Positions 16,276 through 24,162 of a DNA stretch of 64,000 nucleotides are shown here, one piece after another. A program made the position numbers and the translations under genes. This stretch comes from Janibacter endophyticus (lineage in GTDB: Bacteria > Actinomycetota > Actinomycetes > Actinomycetales > Dermatophilaceae): contig NZ_JAFEJG010000004.1 in assembly GCF_016888335.1 (NCBI RefSeq), positions 558,001 through 622,000 of the forward strand, written 5' to 3'. Below the pieces are notes generated by a model that was not told the DNA's origin, did no database searches, and worked only from the letters and a program-made list of their open reading frames with translations. Every line of letters starts with the position of its first letter. The stretch's first letter is position 1.

Positions 16276-17064
16276 GTGACCGAGACCCAGCAACAGCCGA
16301 AGGGGGAGCCCGCTCCCCTCGTCGAGCAGGTCGGCGCCGTCCTCGGCTCCGTCGAGGACGTCGAGGAGTACCTGACGGGCGTCGTCCACCTCGTCGCCGA
16401 GGCGACGGCCGGCTGCGACGCGGTCGGGGTGACCGTGGTGAGCGGGGAGCGACCCTTCACCGCCGCGTACACGACGGCGACGACACTCGCGATCGACGCG
16501 GTCCAGTACGCGCTCGACGAGGGCCCCTGCCTCGAGGCCCACCGCACCCGCAGCATCGTGCGGGCCGACCTCGACGAGGCGAGCGAGCGGTGGCCTGCGT
16601 TCTCGGCCGCGGCCGCGGACTTCGAGACCCGGGCGCTCATCGCGCTCCCGCTCACGGCCCGCGACGGCTCCGTCGGGGCGCTCAACCTCTACGCCCGCTC
16701 CACGCAGGCCCTCGACGCGGTCGACCTGCCGAAGCTCACCGCCACCGCCTCCCGGGTCGGGGAGGTCGTCGCCGCCGGCCTGGCCGTCGTCGAGGCCCGC
16801 CAGCTCGCCGGCCAGCTCGAGGAGGCCATGGCCTCCCGCGCCGTCATCGAGCAGGCCAAGGGCGTGCTCATGGGCAAGCACGGCCTCTCCGAGACCGAGG
16901 CCTTCGACCTCATGCGGCTGCAGTCGCAGCGCTCCAACGTCAAGCTGCGCACCATCGCCGCCCGCGTCGTCGAGGAGGCCACGGGTCGTCCGGCCGCCGC
17001 GGGCCAGGCCGCGCACCGCCTCGACGCCGAGAGCACCGGGGCGCGGTCTGCCGTCGTAGACTGA
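16276..17064 (+). CDS. GAF and ANTAR domain-containing regulator
   Basis: 262 residues. A GAF sensor domain (about 20-165) includes CDAVGVTVVSGERPFTAAYT and LDEGPCLEAHRT. It is followed by an ANTAR RNA-binding domain (about 178-232) with the signature SRAVIEQAKGVLMGKHGLSE and EAFDLMRLQSQ. ANTAR proteins bind paired hairpins in nascent mRNA and prevent termination; GAF domains bind small ligands or redox cues. The start is GTG 16276. It is divergent from the HprK/PPK2 operon. No dual-hairpin target was recognised in the window. Confidence 0.9.
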   Translation: MTETQQQPKGEPAPLVEQVGAVLGSVEDVEEYLTGVVHLVAEATAGCDAVGVTVVSGERPFTAAYTTATTLAIDAVQYALDEGPCLEAHRTRSIVRADLDEASERWPAFSAAAADFETRALIALPLTARDGSVGALNLYARSTQALDAVDLPKLTATASRVGEVVAAGLAVVEARQLAGQLEEAMASRAVIEQAKGVLMGKHGLSETEAFDLMRLQSQRSNVKLRTIAARVVEEATGRPAAAGQAAHRLDAESTGARSAVVD

Positions 17065-17090
17065 CCTCGCCCTGAAGCCAACCGGGGATC

Positions 17091-17681
17091 GTGCCAGCGC
17101 ACACCCCGACGGCTTCTCCTGACGCGGCGACCACGATCCTCACGACGAGGAGTGGTCCGTTGCCCGCCCGCCAGGTCACCCCTTCGCCCACCGACCGGCT
17201 CGTCGTCTGGGTCGTCGACCCGCGCAGCCCCGTGACCCGTCGCGAGATCGGCGCCGTGCGCGACGTGGCGCTCGCCGTCCACGACGAGATCCCCGTCGAG
17301 GTCGTCACGACCGGCGATGCTGCCGGCAGCGATGCCGCGGCGCGGGCTGTCGTGTCCTTGCTCGCCGCGGGCGAGGTCCACCCCGTGCGGGTCGTCGAGG
17401 ACGTCACCCGTGCCCACCACGACGACCGCGCCGACCTCGCGGACCCCGCCGTCGTCGCCCGGCTCGCGGAGCAGCGCGGGCAGGACGCCGAGGCCGTCGC
17501 GGTGCTGGCCGGGCTGCCCGCCGTCGGGGAGATGGCCGCCGAGGATCGCGAGACCGCCCGCTCGCTCGGTGACCCCGCCGACCATGCCCTCTTCCTCTTC
17601 GCGGGGGACGAGGTGCTCCGGCTCCCGGGACCCGGCGCGAGCGCCCGAGAGATCGTCACCGCCCTCCGCGCCGCCCGCTGA
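17091..17681 (+). CDS. Hypothetical protein, about 196 residues
   Basis: Starts at GTG 17091 or a few codons later, 26 nt behind the GAF-ANTAR gene and probably co-transcribed. The sequence is Ala/Val/Asp-rich with DRLVVWVVDPRSPVTRREIG and a repeated alpha/beta rhythm (RDVALAVHDEIPVEVV, HALFLFAGDEVLRLPG). It is compatible with a small Rossmann-like or thioredoxin-like fold, but has no catalytic motif, signal peptide or membrane helix. I do not recognise a family. Confidence 0.6.
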   Translation: MPAHTPTASPDAATTILTTRSGPLPARQVTPSPTDRLVVWVVDPRSPVTRREIGAVRDVALAVHDEIPVEVVTTGDAAGSDAAARAVVSLLAAGEVHPVRVVEDVTRAHHDDRADLADPAVVARLAEQRGQDAEAVAVLAGLPAVGEMAAEDRETARSLGDPADHALFLFAGDEVLRLPGPGASAREIVTALRAAR

Positions 17682-17709
17682 CCCACCCACCCACCCGCCC
17701 ACCCCCTTC

Positions 17710-17773
17710 GCACGAGCCAAGGCTCGTGCGGCCCAGCGCCGTCCTCCCCCTTCGCACGAGCCAAGGCTCCTGC
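17710..17773. repeat. Two direct copies of the GCACGAGCC palindrome
   Basis: An exact copy at 17710-17729 and one with a single change (CTCCTGC end) at 17754-17773, both preceded by CCCCCTTC. They fill the space between the hypothetical gene and the App1 gene. Confidence 0.7.
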
Positions 17774-17828
17774 CCACCCTTTCGCCGATCGCCCGGAACC
17801 GTCGGCGGGCACGGCTAGGGTGGCGCGC

Positions 17829-18914
17829 ATGGCGCGACCGCACACCGCTGCCCTCATCGAGGACACGTGGAACAGCCAGCTCGCGGGCGTGATGCGCCGC
17901 CGCGGCTGGGGGACGCGGGTGCTGCCCTTCACCGGCTACGGCTCGGTCCGCTCGCTGCGCGTCCTCGCGCGCGTGCTCATGACTCGCCGCCCCTACGCCC
18001 CGGCCGCCGCCGACGCAGGCGCGACCTGGCTCGAGCTGCGCAACGCCGACAACGAGCGTCGCGGCTGGCGCTCCTTCTTCACCACTCCCGCCGTCGGCGA
18101 GCCGGCCACGGTCCACATCGGCGACCGTGAGTACCGCACCCGCTCCGACCGCTCCGGCATCATCGACCTGACGATCACCGACCACGGCCTCGAGCCGGGC
18201 TGGCACGACGTGCGCATCGAGTCGCCGCGCGCCGCGGAGGCGTCGGCGTCGGTCTTCGTCGTCGCGCCCGAGACCACCTTCGGCATCGTCAGCGACATCG
18301 ACGACACCGTGCTCACGACGACGATGCCGCGCCCCTTCATCGCCGCGTACAACACCTTCTTCCGTCACGAGGGCACCCGGCGCGCGGTCAAGGGCATGGC
18401 GACGATGTACCGCGGGCTCATGGAGGAGCACCCGGGCGCGCCGATCATCTACGTCTCCACCGGAGCGTGGAACGCCGTGCCCCAGCTGACCCGGTTCCTG
18501 CGCCGCAGCGGCTTCCCCCTCGGGCCGCTCCTCATGACCGACTGGGGCCCGACGAACACCGGCTGGTTCCGCTCCGGCCAGGACCACAAGCGCGCCTGCC
18601 TGCACCGGATCGCCCGCGACCTGCCCGACATCCGCTGGGTGCTCATCGGTGACGACGGGCAGCACGACCCGAGCATCTACGGCGGATTCGCCGAGCAGCG
18701 CCCCGAGCGGGTCCGGGCCATCTGCATCCGCGTGCTCACCGCGACCGAGCAGATGCTCTCGCACCTCACCCCGGTCGCCACCGACGACTTCGAGCAGCAT
18801 GTCGGGGTCGACCTCCCGGTCATCCGGGCGCAGGACGGCTTCGCGATGGCACCGGTGCTGCGGCGGGTGCTCGCGGAGCGGCGACGGACGGACGAAGGGG
18901 GCGAGGGTGCCTGA
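17829..18914 (+). CDS. App1/DUF2183 family HAD-type phosphatidate phosphatase
   Basis: 361 residues. Residues 1-145 form the N-terminal region seen in bacterial App1-like proteins; 150-320 are the App1 catalytic domain with the HAD motif DIDDTV (156-161), the later IIYVSTGAWN (motif 2 Ser/Thr) and VLIGDDGQHDPSIYG (acidic motif). Yeast App1 is a Mg-dependent phosphatidate phosphatase; the bacterial role is inferred. ATG 17829 is preferred to GTG 17820. The end overlaps the start of the DNA glycosylase gene by 8 nt, so the two are co-translated. Confidence 0.83.
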   Translation: MARPHTAALIEDTWNSQLAGVMRRRGWGTRVLPFTGYGSVRSLRVLARVLMTRRPYAPAAADAGATWLELRNADNERRGWRSFFTTPAVGEPATVHIGDREYRTRSDRSGIIDLTITDHGLEPGWHDVRIESPRAAEASASVFVVAPETTFGIVSDIDDTVLTTTMPRPFIAAYNTFFRHEGTRRAVKGMATMYRGLMEEHPGAPIIYVSTGAWNAVPQLTRFLRRSGFPLGPLLMTDWGPTNTGWFRSGQDHKRACLHRIARDLPDIRWVLIGDDGQHDPSIYGGFAEQRPERVRAICIRVLTATEQMLSHLTPVATDDFEQHVGVDLPVIRAQDGFAMAPVLRRVLAERRRTDEGGEGA

Positions 18915-19767
18915 GCTGCCGGAGGTCACCGGCCTCGTGGCCTTCCTCGCGGAGCGTCTCGACAGTCTCGCGGTCGAGGGGGTCGAGCTCGCGTCGATCA
19001 CGGTGCTCAAGACCTTCGACCCGCCACCGCAGGCGCTCGCGGGCGCGCCGGTCGACGGGGTGAGCCGGCACGGCAAGTTCGTCGACATCGACTGCGACGG
19101 GATCCACCTGGTCTTCCACCTCGCGAAGGCCGGCTGGCTGCGCTGGTACGACGAGGTCCCGAAGACCCCCGCGCGCCCCGGCAAGGGCCCGATCGCTCTG
19201 CGGGTCCGGCTCTCCGACGGCTCGGGCTTCGACCTCACCGAGGCCGGGACGCGCAAGTCGCTCGCCGCCTACCTCGTCCGCGACCCTGCCGATGTGCCCG
19301 GGATCGCGGCGCTCGGGCCCGACCCGCTTGCCGACGACTTCACCCGCGAGCGTTTCGCCGAGGTGCTCGCCGGGCAGAAGGGCCAGATCAAGGGGATCCT
19401 CCGCGACCAGCGGATCATCGCGGGCATCGGCAACGCCTACTCCGACGAGATCCTCCACGCGGCCCGGGTCTCCCCCTTCGCCCTCGTGACGCGGCTCGAC
19501 GACGATGCCCTGGACCGGGTCTACGAGGCGCTGCGCGCCGTCCTCGCCGGGGCGGTGCTCGCGGCCACCGGCCGGCCGGCCGCCGAGCTCAAGGACGCGA
19601 AGCGGCAGGGGATGCGCGTGCACGGACGCACCGGTCAGGAGTGCCCGGAGTGCGGTGACGTCGTGCGCGAGGTGAGCTTCGCCGACCGCTCGCTGCAGTA
19701 CTGCGCGACCTGCCAGACCGGCGGCAAGCCGCTCGCGGACCGGCGGACGAGCGCCTTCCTCAAGTAG
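18907..19767 (+). CDS. Fpg/Nei family DNA glycosylase-AP lyase
   Basis: 286-residue base excision repair enzyme for oxidised bases. The start at GTG 18907 is fixed by the mature N-terminus PELPEV: Pro2 is the Schiff-base nucleophile and Glu3 the catalytic acid. Other marks are SRHGKFVDI (Lys), GIGNAYSDEILHAARVSP (helix-two-turn-helix) and a C-terminal zinc finger CPECGDV..YCATCQTGGKPLADR. The zinc finger leads to LADRRTSAFLK. Actinobacterial Nei-type paralogues share this tail, so substrate preference (8-oxoG or oxidised pyrimidines) is uncertain. The coding start lies within the App1 gene. Confidence 0.9.
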   Translation: MPELPEVTGLVAFLAERLDSLAVEGVELASITVLKTFDPPPQALAGAPVDGVSRHGKFVDIDCDGIHLVFHLAKAGWLRWYDEVPKTPARPGKGPIALRVRLSDGSGFDLTEAGTRKSLAAYLVRDPADVPGIAALGPDPLADDFTRERFAEVLAGQKGQIKGILRDQRIIAGIGNAYSDEILHAARVSPFALVTRLDDDALDRVYEALRAVLAGAVLAATGRPAAELKDAKRQGMRVHGRTGQECPECGDVVREVSFADRSLQYCATCQTGGKPLADRRTSAFLK

Positions 19768-19775
19768 CCGCACCG

Positions 19776-19817
19776 CCCATCCCTTCGCACGAGCCAAGGC
19801 TCGTGCGAAGGGATGGG
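19776..19817. terminator. 42-nt palindrome acting as a bidirectional terminator
   Basis: A perfect 20-bp stem with a 2-nt AA loop (arms 19776-19795 and 19798-19817) extends the GCACGAGCC palindrome family by CCCATCCCTTC on each side. It sits between the convergent Fpg/Nei and DUF4097 genes, 9 nt from one stop and 2 nt from the other. This is the clearest sign that family members can work as terminators. Confidence 0.75.
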
Positions 19818-19818
19818 C

Positions 19819-20538
19819 TCAGCGACCGGCGATCGTCGCCTCGCCGACGCCGATCCGGACGCGGATCCGGTGCTCGGCCGTGGGGTCGTCGCCGACCTGG
19901 TTCTTCACCATCGACGGCGGGCCCTCGGAGGTCACCCGGTAGCTCTCGCGTCGCGGGACCCCGATGGTGATGCCGCCGACGCCGACCTCGACGTCCAGCT
20001 GCTCCGGCGCCTCGGTGGCCTCGACCCGGACCTCTCCGACGCCGGACGAGACGTCGACCCGGTCCGAGGACGTCCCGATGACGCGCACCTGGCCCACGCC
20101 CGACCGCGCGGACAGCTCGCCGGACGTGCCCTCGACCTCGACATCGCCGACGCCGTTCTCGACGGAGAGGTCGACGCCGCGGGGCACGACGAGCACCCAG
20201 TCGGTCTGGCAGACGTCACCGAGGAGCTTGAGTCCCGTGGTGCAGAGCCCGGAGAAGCGTGCCGTGCTGCCGTCCTCGACGGCCGTCGTCCGCGGCTCGG
20301 TCAGACCCCAGGTGCGGCTCACCTCGACGTGCGGCTCCTCGCCCTCGGCGGCGGCGCGGACGGACACCGAGCCGACGCCGTTGCCGATCTCGACGCGCTC
20401 GGCGCCCACGGGGTAGCGGAGCGTCTCTGTGGTCGTCTGCTCGAGCATCGGGCCGAGCATCTGCGAGGCGGTCGCGGCGACGAGCGCCGCGGAGGTCAGG
20501 CCGGCGACGACCCGGATCGTGGTCTTGGGGGTGCGCAT
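19819..20538 (-). CDS. DUF4097-type (toast-rack) secreted or membrane-anchored protein
   Basis: 239 residues with an N-terminal hydrophobic segment (about 8-27, IRVVAGLTSAALVAATASQM) acting as signal or anchor. Regularly spaced beta repeats follow: GNGVGSVSVRAA, VENGVGDVEVEGTSG, SGVGQVRVIG, SGVGEVRVEAT, VGVGGITIGVP, IGVGEATIAG. This repeated VGxVxV pattern is the DUF4097 beta-helix. Such proteins are often encoded with LiaS/DesK-like kinases and may sense envelope state. Here it follows the response regulator gene by 1 nt and is surely in the same operon. Confidence 0.82.
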   Translation of the reverse strand: MRTPKTTIRVVAGLTSAALVAATASQMLGPMLEQTTTETLRYPVGAERVEIGNGVGSVSVRAAAEGEEPHVEVSRTWGLTEPRTTAVEDGSTARFSGLCTTGLKLLGDVCQTDWVLVVPRGVDLSVENGVGDVEVEGTSGELSARSGVGQVRVIGTSSDRVDVSSGVGEVRVEATEAPEQLDVEVGVGGITIGVPRRESYRVTSEGPPSMVKNQVGDDPTAEHRIRVRIGVGEATIAGR

Positions 20539-20539
20539 C

Positions 20540-21202
20540 TCAGTCCTCCTGCTCGAGCCACCGCAGGACGGCGAGCACCCGACGGTGATCGCCCTCTGCC
20601 GGTGGCAGGTCGAGCTTGGTGAAGATCGAGGAGACGTTCTTCTCGACCGCGCCCTCGGAGATGTAGAGGGTCCTGGCGATGGCGGCGTTGGTGCGCCCCT
20701 GCGCCATGAGGTCGAGGACCTCGCGCTCGCGGGGGCTGAGGGCCGCGAGCGGGTCGCGGCGGCGGGAGCGGATGAGCAGCTGGCTCACGACCTCGGGGTC
20801 GAGGACCGTGCCGCCGTCGCGCACGTCGCGCAGCGCGGCGATGAAGTCGCTCGTGTCGGCGACGCGATCCTTGAGCAGGTAGCCGACGCCCTTGCTGTGC
20901 GAGGAGAGCAGCTCGGTCGCGTACTGCTCCTCGACGTACTGGCTGAGCACCATGACGGCGGTGTCGGGATGCTGCTCGCGGACGACGAGCGCGGCCCGGA
21001 TCCCCTCGCTCGTGAAGGTCGGGGGCATCCGCACGTCGACGAGGACGAGGTCTGGCCGGTGCGTGTCGACGGAGGCGAGGAATCGCTCGGCGTCGGGCTC
21101 GGCGGCGAGCACCTCGAAGTCGGCGAGCTCGAGGAGCCGGACGAGCCCGTCGCGCAGGAGGACCGAGTCCTCGGCGATGACGACGGTGGTGCGTGCGGTC
21201 AT
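20540..21202 (-). CDS. NarL/LuxR family response regulator
   Basis: 220 residues: receiver domain (1-125) with phospho-acceptor Asp56 in LVLVDVRMPP and the conserved Lys in GYLLKDRV; LuxR-type helix-turn-helix (about 150-210) with LSPREREVLDLMAQGRTNAA and ISEGAVEKNVSSIFTKL. It is the cognate partner of the kinase encoded just upstream, whose stop overlaps its ATG (ATGA). Its target is unknown; the downstream DUF4097 gene in the same operon is a likely member of its circuit. Confidence 0.92.
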   Translation of the reverse strand: MTARTTVVIAEDSVLLRDGLVRLLELADFEVLAAEPDAERFLASVDTHRPDLVLVDVRMPPTFTSEGIRAALVVREQHPDTAVMVLSQYVEEQYATELLSSHSKGVGYLLKDRVADTSDFIAALRDVRDGGTVLDPEVVSQLLIRSRRRDPLAALSPREREVLDLMAQGRTNAAIARTLYISEGAVEKNVSSIFTKLDLPPAEGDHRRVLAVLRWLEQED

Positions 21203-22557
21203 GACTGGGCTCCGTGGGTGGTGGGGTGGGTGGCTTCGGGACGAAGGGGGAGCGAGGCGACGAGCGTCGTCGGTCCGCCCTCGGGGGAGTGGACGTCGAG
21301 GGTCCCGTCGACGGCACCGACGCGGTGCCGCAGGCCGGTGAGGCCGGTGCCGCGGCCAGGGGTCGCACCGCCGCGCCCGTCGTCGCGGACGGTGATCCGC
21401 AGCTGGTCGAGGACGGCGGGGGGCGCCGGGGACGAAGGGGTGAGCCCGGCGGGGGCGGGCAGCCCGGGGACCCGCTCGAGGACGACATCGGCGCGGCTCG
21501 CGCCGGAGTGCTTGGCGACATTGGTCAGGCTCTCGCTGACGACGAAGTACGCGATGGCCTCGATCGTCGGGGCCAGCCGGCCGACGTCGTGCGTCTGGAC
21601 GGTGACCGGCACGGGCGAGCGGGCGGCCAGGGCGGAGATCGCGGCGTCGAGGCCGCGGTCGGCGAGCACCGGCGGGACGATGCCGCGGGCGACGTTGCGC
21701 ATCTCGACGATGGCCTCCTTCGCCGAGGCGTGGGCCTCGTCGATGAGGCTTGCGGCGGCGCTGGGGTCGCGGTGCATCGCCTCCTGCGCCATGCCGAGCC
21801 CCATCGCGATCGCGACGAGACGCTGCTGCGGACCGTCGTGGAGGTCGCGCTCGATCCGCTGCCGCTCGGCCTCGACGGAGTCGACGGCCTGGAGCCGGCT
21901 CTCGGTGAGGGTGCCGACGCGGGCCTCGAGCTGCTCGACGTCGGCGGTGCGGTCGCGGCCGATGAGCCAGCGGGCCATGGTGATGTCGACCCGGGCGAGG
22001 AAGCGGGCGACGACCGGCAGTGCGAGCAGCCCGAGGACGCCCACGGCCCAGGCGATCGCCAGAGCGGTGCGGCCCTGCACCGGCACGAACCACAGGAGGG
22101 TCAGCCCGTCGTCCGGGATCCGGTCCGCGTAGAGCGGCATGGCCGCGAGCGCGAGCAGCTGCCCGAGCCCGAGCACCGTGATGGTGCCGACGAGCGTGCC
22201 CCACAGCGAGTGCAGCCCGAGGTAGGCGACGGCGCGCCACTTGCGCGGGTCGAGCCACAGCTGCCGCCACAGCGGCAGGTCGACCGGCTCCTGCGGCGGG
22301 TCGATCGGCACCCCGGTGAGCCCGACGATGCGGTGCCGCTCGAGGCGGACCGCCCACCACGCGAGGTAGAGCGCCGGGATGACGAGGACGAGGCCGATAC
22401 CGCCACCCGGGATGGAGAGGACGGCGGCGAGGGTGAGGAGGCTCAGCGTGATCGCGGCGAGTCCGGTGAGGAGGTTCGTCACGAGGAGGCTGAGGTGTCC
22501 CCACCCGCCGAGCCACAGGCGGGCCAGCGAGGCGGGAGAGATGGTCGGGCTGCTCAT
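21199..22557 (-). CDS. Sensor histidine kinase with membrane sensor domain (HisKA_3)
   Basis: 452 residues. An N-terminal membrane sensor (1-190) has about four hydrophobic helices and the conserved RHRIVGLTG, the 'Sensor' domain of actinobacterial kinases. The dimerisation helix contains the phospho-His in ERDLHDGPQQRL (H240). The ATPase part has VVSESLTNVAKHSGAS (N box), DDGRGGA and GTGLTGLRHRV. ATG 22557 is chosen because SLARLWLGGWGHL begins the domain soon after; the longer frame upstream has no support. It is the first gene of the kinase-regulator-DUF4097 operon. Confidence 0.9.
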   Translation of the reverse strand: MSSPTISPASLARLWLGGWGHLSLLVTNLLTGLAAITLSLLTLAAVLSIPGGGIGLVLVIPALYLAWWAVRLERHRIVGLTGVPIDPPQEPVDLPLWRQLWLDPRKWRAVAYLGLHSLWGTLVGTITVLGLGQLLALAAMPLYADRIPDDGLTLLWFVPVQGRTALAIAWAVGVLGLLALPVVARFLARVDITMARWLIGRDRTADVEQLEARVGTLTESRLQAVDSVEAERQRIERDLHDGPQQRLVAIAMGLGMAQEAMHRDPSAAASLIDEAHASAKEAIVEMRNVARGIVPPVLADRGLDAAISALAARSPVPVTVQTHDVGRLAPTIEAIAYFVVSESLTNVAKHSGASRADVVLERVPGLPAPAGLTPSSPAPPAVLDQLRITVRDDGRGGATPGRGTGLTGLRHRVGAVDGTLDVHSPEGGPTTLVASLPLRPEATHPTTHGAQS

Positions 22558-22616
22558 GTCCTCAACCGTAGGGACGGCGCGACCCTGTCGTCTGCCCCGT
22601 TCTCCGCAGGGCCGAA

Positions 22617-22632
22617 GGGGGGTTGTCCCCCC
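22617..22632 (-). terminator. Possible short terminator after the fructosamine kinase gene
   Basis: A 6-bp G/C stem (22617-22622 with 22627-22632) and a TTGT loop lie about 35 nt beyond the stop of the minus-strand gene at 22669, just before the kinase operon promoter region. The stem is short, so support is moderate. Confidence 0.35.
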
Positions 22633-22668
22633 GTCGCCCACGGCTGGCCTCCCCCTTCGCCCCGTCGC

Positions 22669-23454
22669 TCAGGCGAACCGGCGGGCGATCTGACGGGCCT
22701 GATCGACGTACCCTCCGCCGAAGAGGACCGCGTGCATCATCACCGGGTGGAGCTGGTGGAGCGGGACGCGCTCCTGCCAGCCGTCGGCGAGCGGCGCGGC
22801 CTCGTCGTAGGCGGCGACGATGCGCGCGACGTGCGGGCCGCGGAAGAGCATGAGCATCGCGAGGTCGCTCTCGCGGTGACCGCCGTGGGCGGCGGGGTCG
22901 ATGAGCACGCCGCCGCCGCGGGTCCACAGGACGTTGCCGCTCCAGAGGTCGCCGTGGATGCGGGCGGGTGCGTCGTCGGTGTCGTAGGCGCCGTCGGCGA
23001 GACGGGCCGCGACAGCCTCGAAGAGGGTGCGGTCGCCGTCCTCGTCGAAGGTGCCCTGGTTGCGGCCGAGCCGGTAGGTGTGCAGGATCCGCTGCTCGCC
23101 GAAGAACTCGCCCCACCGCTGCGTCGGCTGGAGGGGGAGCGGCAGCGGGCGGATCGCCGGCCCGAGGAAGCCGTGGGTCGACCAGCGTGCGGGCGGTGCC
23201 CCGAAGGCGTCGGCGCCGGCGGCATGGGTCGCGGCGAGCGCGGCCCCGAAGGCGTCGGCCTGGAGGTTCGTCGGCGGGACCGGGCTGAGCCGCTCGAGGT
23301 CGAGGTGCGCCTCGGCGACGTCGAGGACTTGGACGACCTGGGCGCCGCCGTCGGCCTCCGCCTCCTCGAGCCAGAGCAGGCCGGCCGCCTCCCAGGCGGT
23401 GTAGCCGACCGGTGCGTCGCCGGCGTCCTTGCGGAAGGTCTCGTCCTCGATCAC
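22669..23454 (-). CDS. Fructosamine kinase family / aminoglycoside phosphotransferase-like protein
   Basis: 261 residues with a protein-kinase-like fold. It has FRKDAGDAPVGYTAWEAAGL (ATP-binding Lys region), ARIHGDLWSGNVLW (catalytic loop, Asp) and VLIDPAAHGGHRESDLAML (metal-binding Asp), the diagnostic FN3K motifs. The family phosphorylates fructosamines or ribulosamines on glycated proteins so they can break down. The start is GTG 23454; an in-frame stop four codons upstream rules out a longer N-terminus. No sugar-amine genes are adjacent. Confidence 0.88.
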   Translation of the reverse strand: MIEDETFRKDAGDAPVGYTAWEAAGLLWLEEAEADGGAQVVQVLDVAEAHLDLERLSPVPPTNLQADAFGAALAATHAAGADAFGAPPARWSTHGFLGPAIRPLPLPLQPTQRWGEFFGEQRILHTYRLGRNQGTFDEDGDRTLFEAVAARLADGAYDTDDAPARIHGDLWSGNVLWTRGGGVLIDPAAHGGHRESDLAMLMLFRGPHVARIVAAYDEAAPLADGWQERVPLHQLHPVMMHAVLFGGGYVDQARQIARRFA

Positions 23455-23511
23455 CGGGTCAGCCTACGAAGGGGTGGGGCCGGGGGCGTCGTCGGTCAGG
23501 TCGGGGGTCGG

Positions 23512-24009
23512 TCAGACCGTGGCGTCGTGGCGGAGGTAGAGGGAGGTCATCTTCCCCTCCGGGTCGAGCCGCTGGAGGATCGTGTCGGTGATCTCGCCGA
23601 GCTGGTCGAGCTGCTCGGGGGTGAGGGCGTCGACGACGAAGTGGCGAGCGGCGCGCACGTGCCCCGGCGCTGCTTCCTCGACCTTGGCCAGGCCGGCGTC
23701 GGTGAGGGAGGCGTTGGTCGCGCGGCCGTCCATCTCGCACTGGGCGCGGGTGACGAGCCCGCGCTCCTCGAGGCGGCGCACGACGTGGCTGAGACGGGGG
23801 AGGGTCGCGTTGGTCTCGGCGGCGAGCCGGGTCATCCGCAGGGTGTGCTCGGGAGCCTCGGAGAGCATCGCGAGGACCTGGTACTCGAACATCGTCATGC
23901 CGCTGTCGCGCCGCAGCTGGGCGTCGAGCGCGGCCGGCAGCAGCTCCATGACGGCCACCGTGCGGACCCACGAGGCCAGCTGGGGCTGGGTGAGCCAAGG
24001 AGTAGTCAT
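23512..24009 (-). CDS. MarR family transcriptional regulator
   Basis: 165 residues, typical MarR dimeric winged helix: LRRDSGMTMFEYQVLAMLSE, TRLAAETNATLPRLSHVVRR (recognition helix), LEERGLVTRAQCEMDGRATN (wing) and a C-terminal dimer helix. It would repress genes and be released by small phenolic or oxidant ligands. The AT-rich stretch directly upstream (24010-24040, containing TTAATTT and CTCGACAAG) stands out in this GC-rich region and is the likely promoter/operator. No obvious target other than itself is adjacent. Confidence 0.88.
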   Translation of the reverse strand: MTTPWLTQPQLASWVRTVAVMELLPAALDAQLRRDSGMTMFEYQVLAMLSEAPEHTLRMTRLAAETNATLPRLSHVVRRLEERGLVTRAQCEMDGRATNASLTDAGLAKVEEAAPGHVRAARHFVVDALTPEQLDQLGEITDTILQRLDPEGKMTSLYLRHDATV

Positions 24010-24053
24010 GGTTTTAATTTACTCGACAAGTTGTTCATCCGCCAACTCCCTTC

Positions 24054-24148
24054 GCACGAGCCAAGGCTCCTGCCGTCCCCCTTCGCACGAGCCAAGGCTC
24101 GTGCGGTCCGTTGGTCGCCCTTACCTTCGCACGAGCCTTGGCTCGTGC
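24054..24148. repeat. Cluster of three GCACGAGCC palindromes
   Basis: Copies at 24054-24073 (one change), 24085-24104 (exact) and 24129-24148 (central AA replaced by TT, so reverse orientation). Spacing is irregular (31 and 44 nt). They lie between the malic enzyme stop and the MarR promoter. Confidence 0.7.
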
Positions 24149-24162
24149 GGTCTGTTTGGCGG

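Noticed and set aside
14943-17075. 710-codon plus-strand frame
   Set aside because: Antisense to the HprK-like gene and out of frame with the GAF-ANTAR gene, both of which have clear motifs.
24054-24148. Three similar repeats with about 31-44 nt spacing, reminiscent of a CRISPR array
   Set aside because: Units are 20-nt palindromes in mixed orientation with irregular short spacing, occur singly elsewhere, and no cas gene is present.
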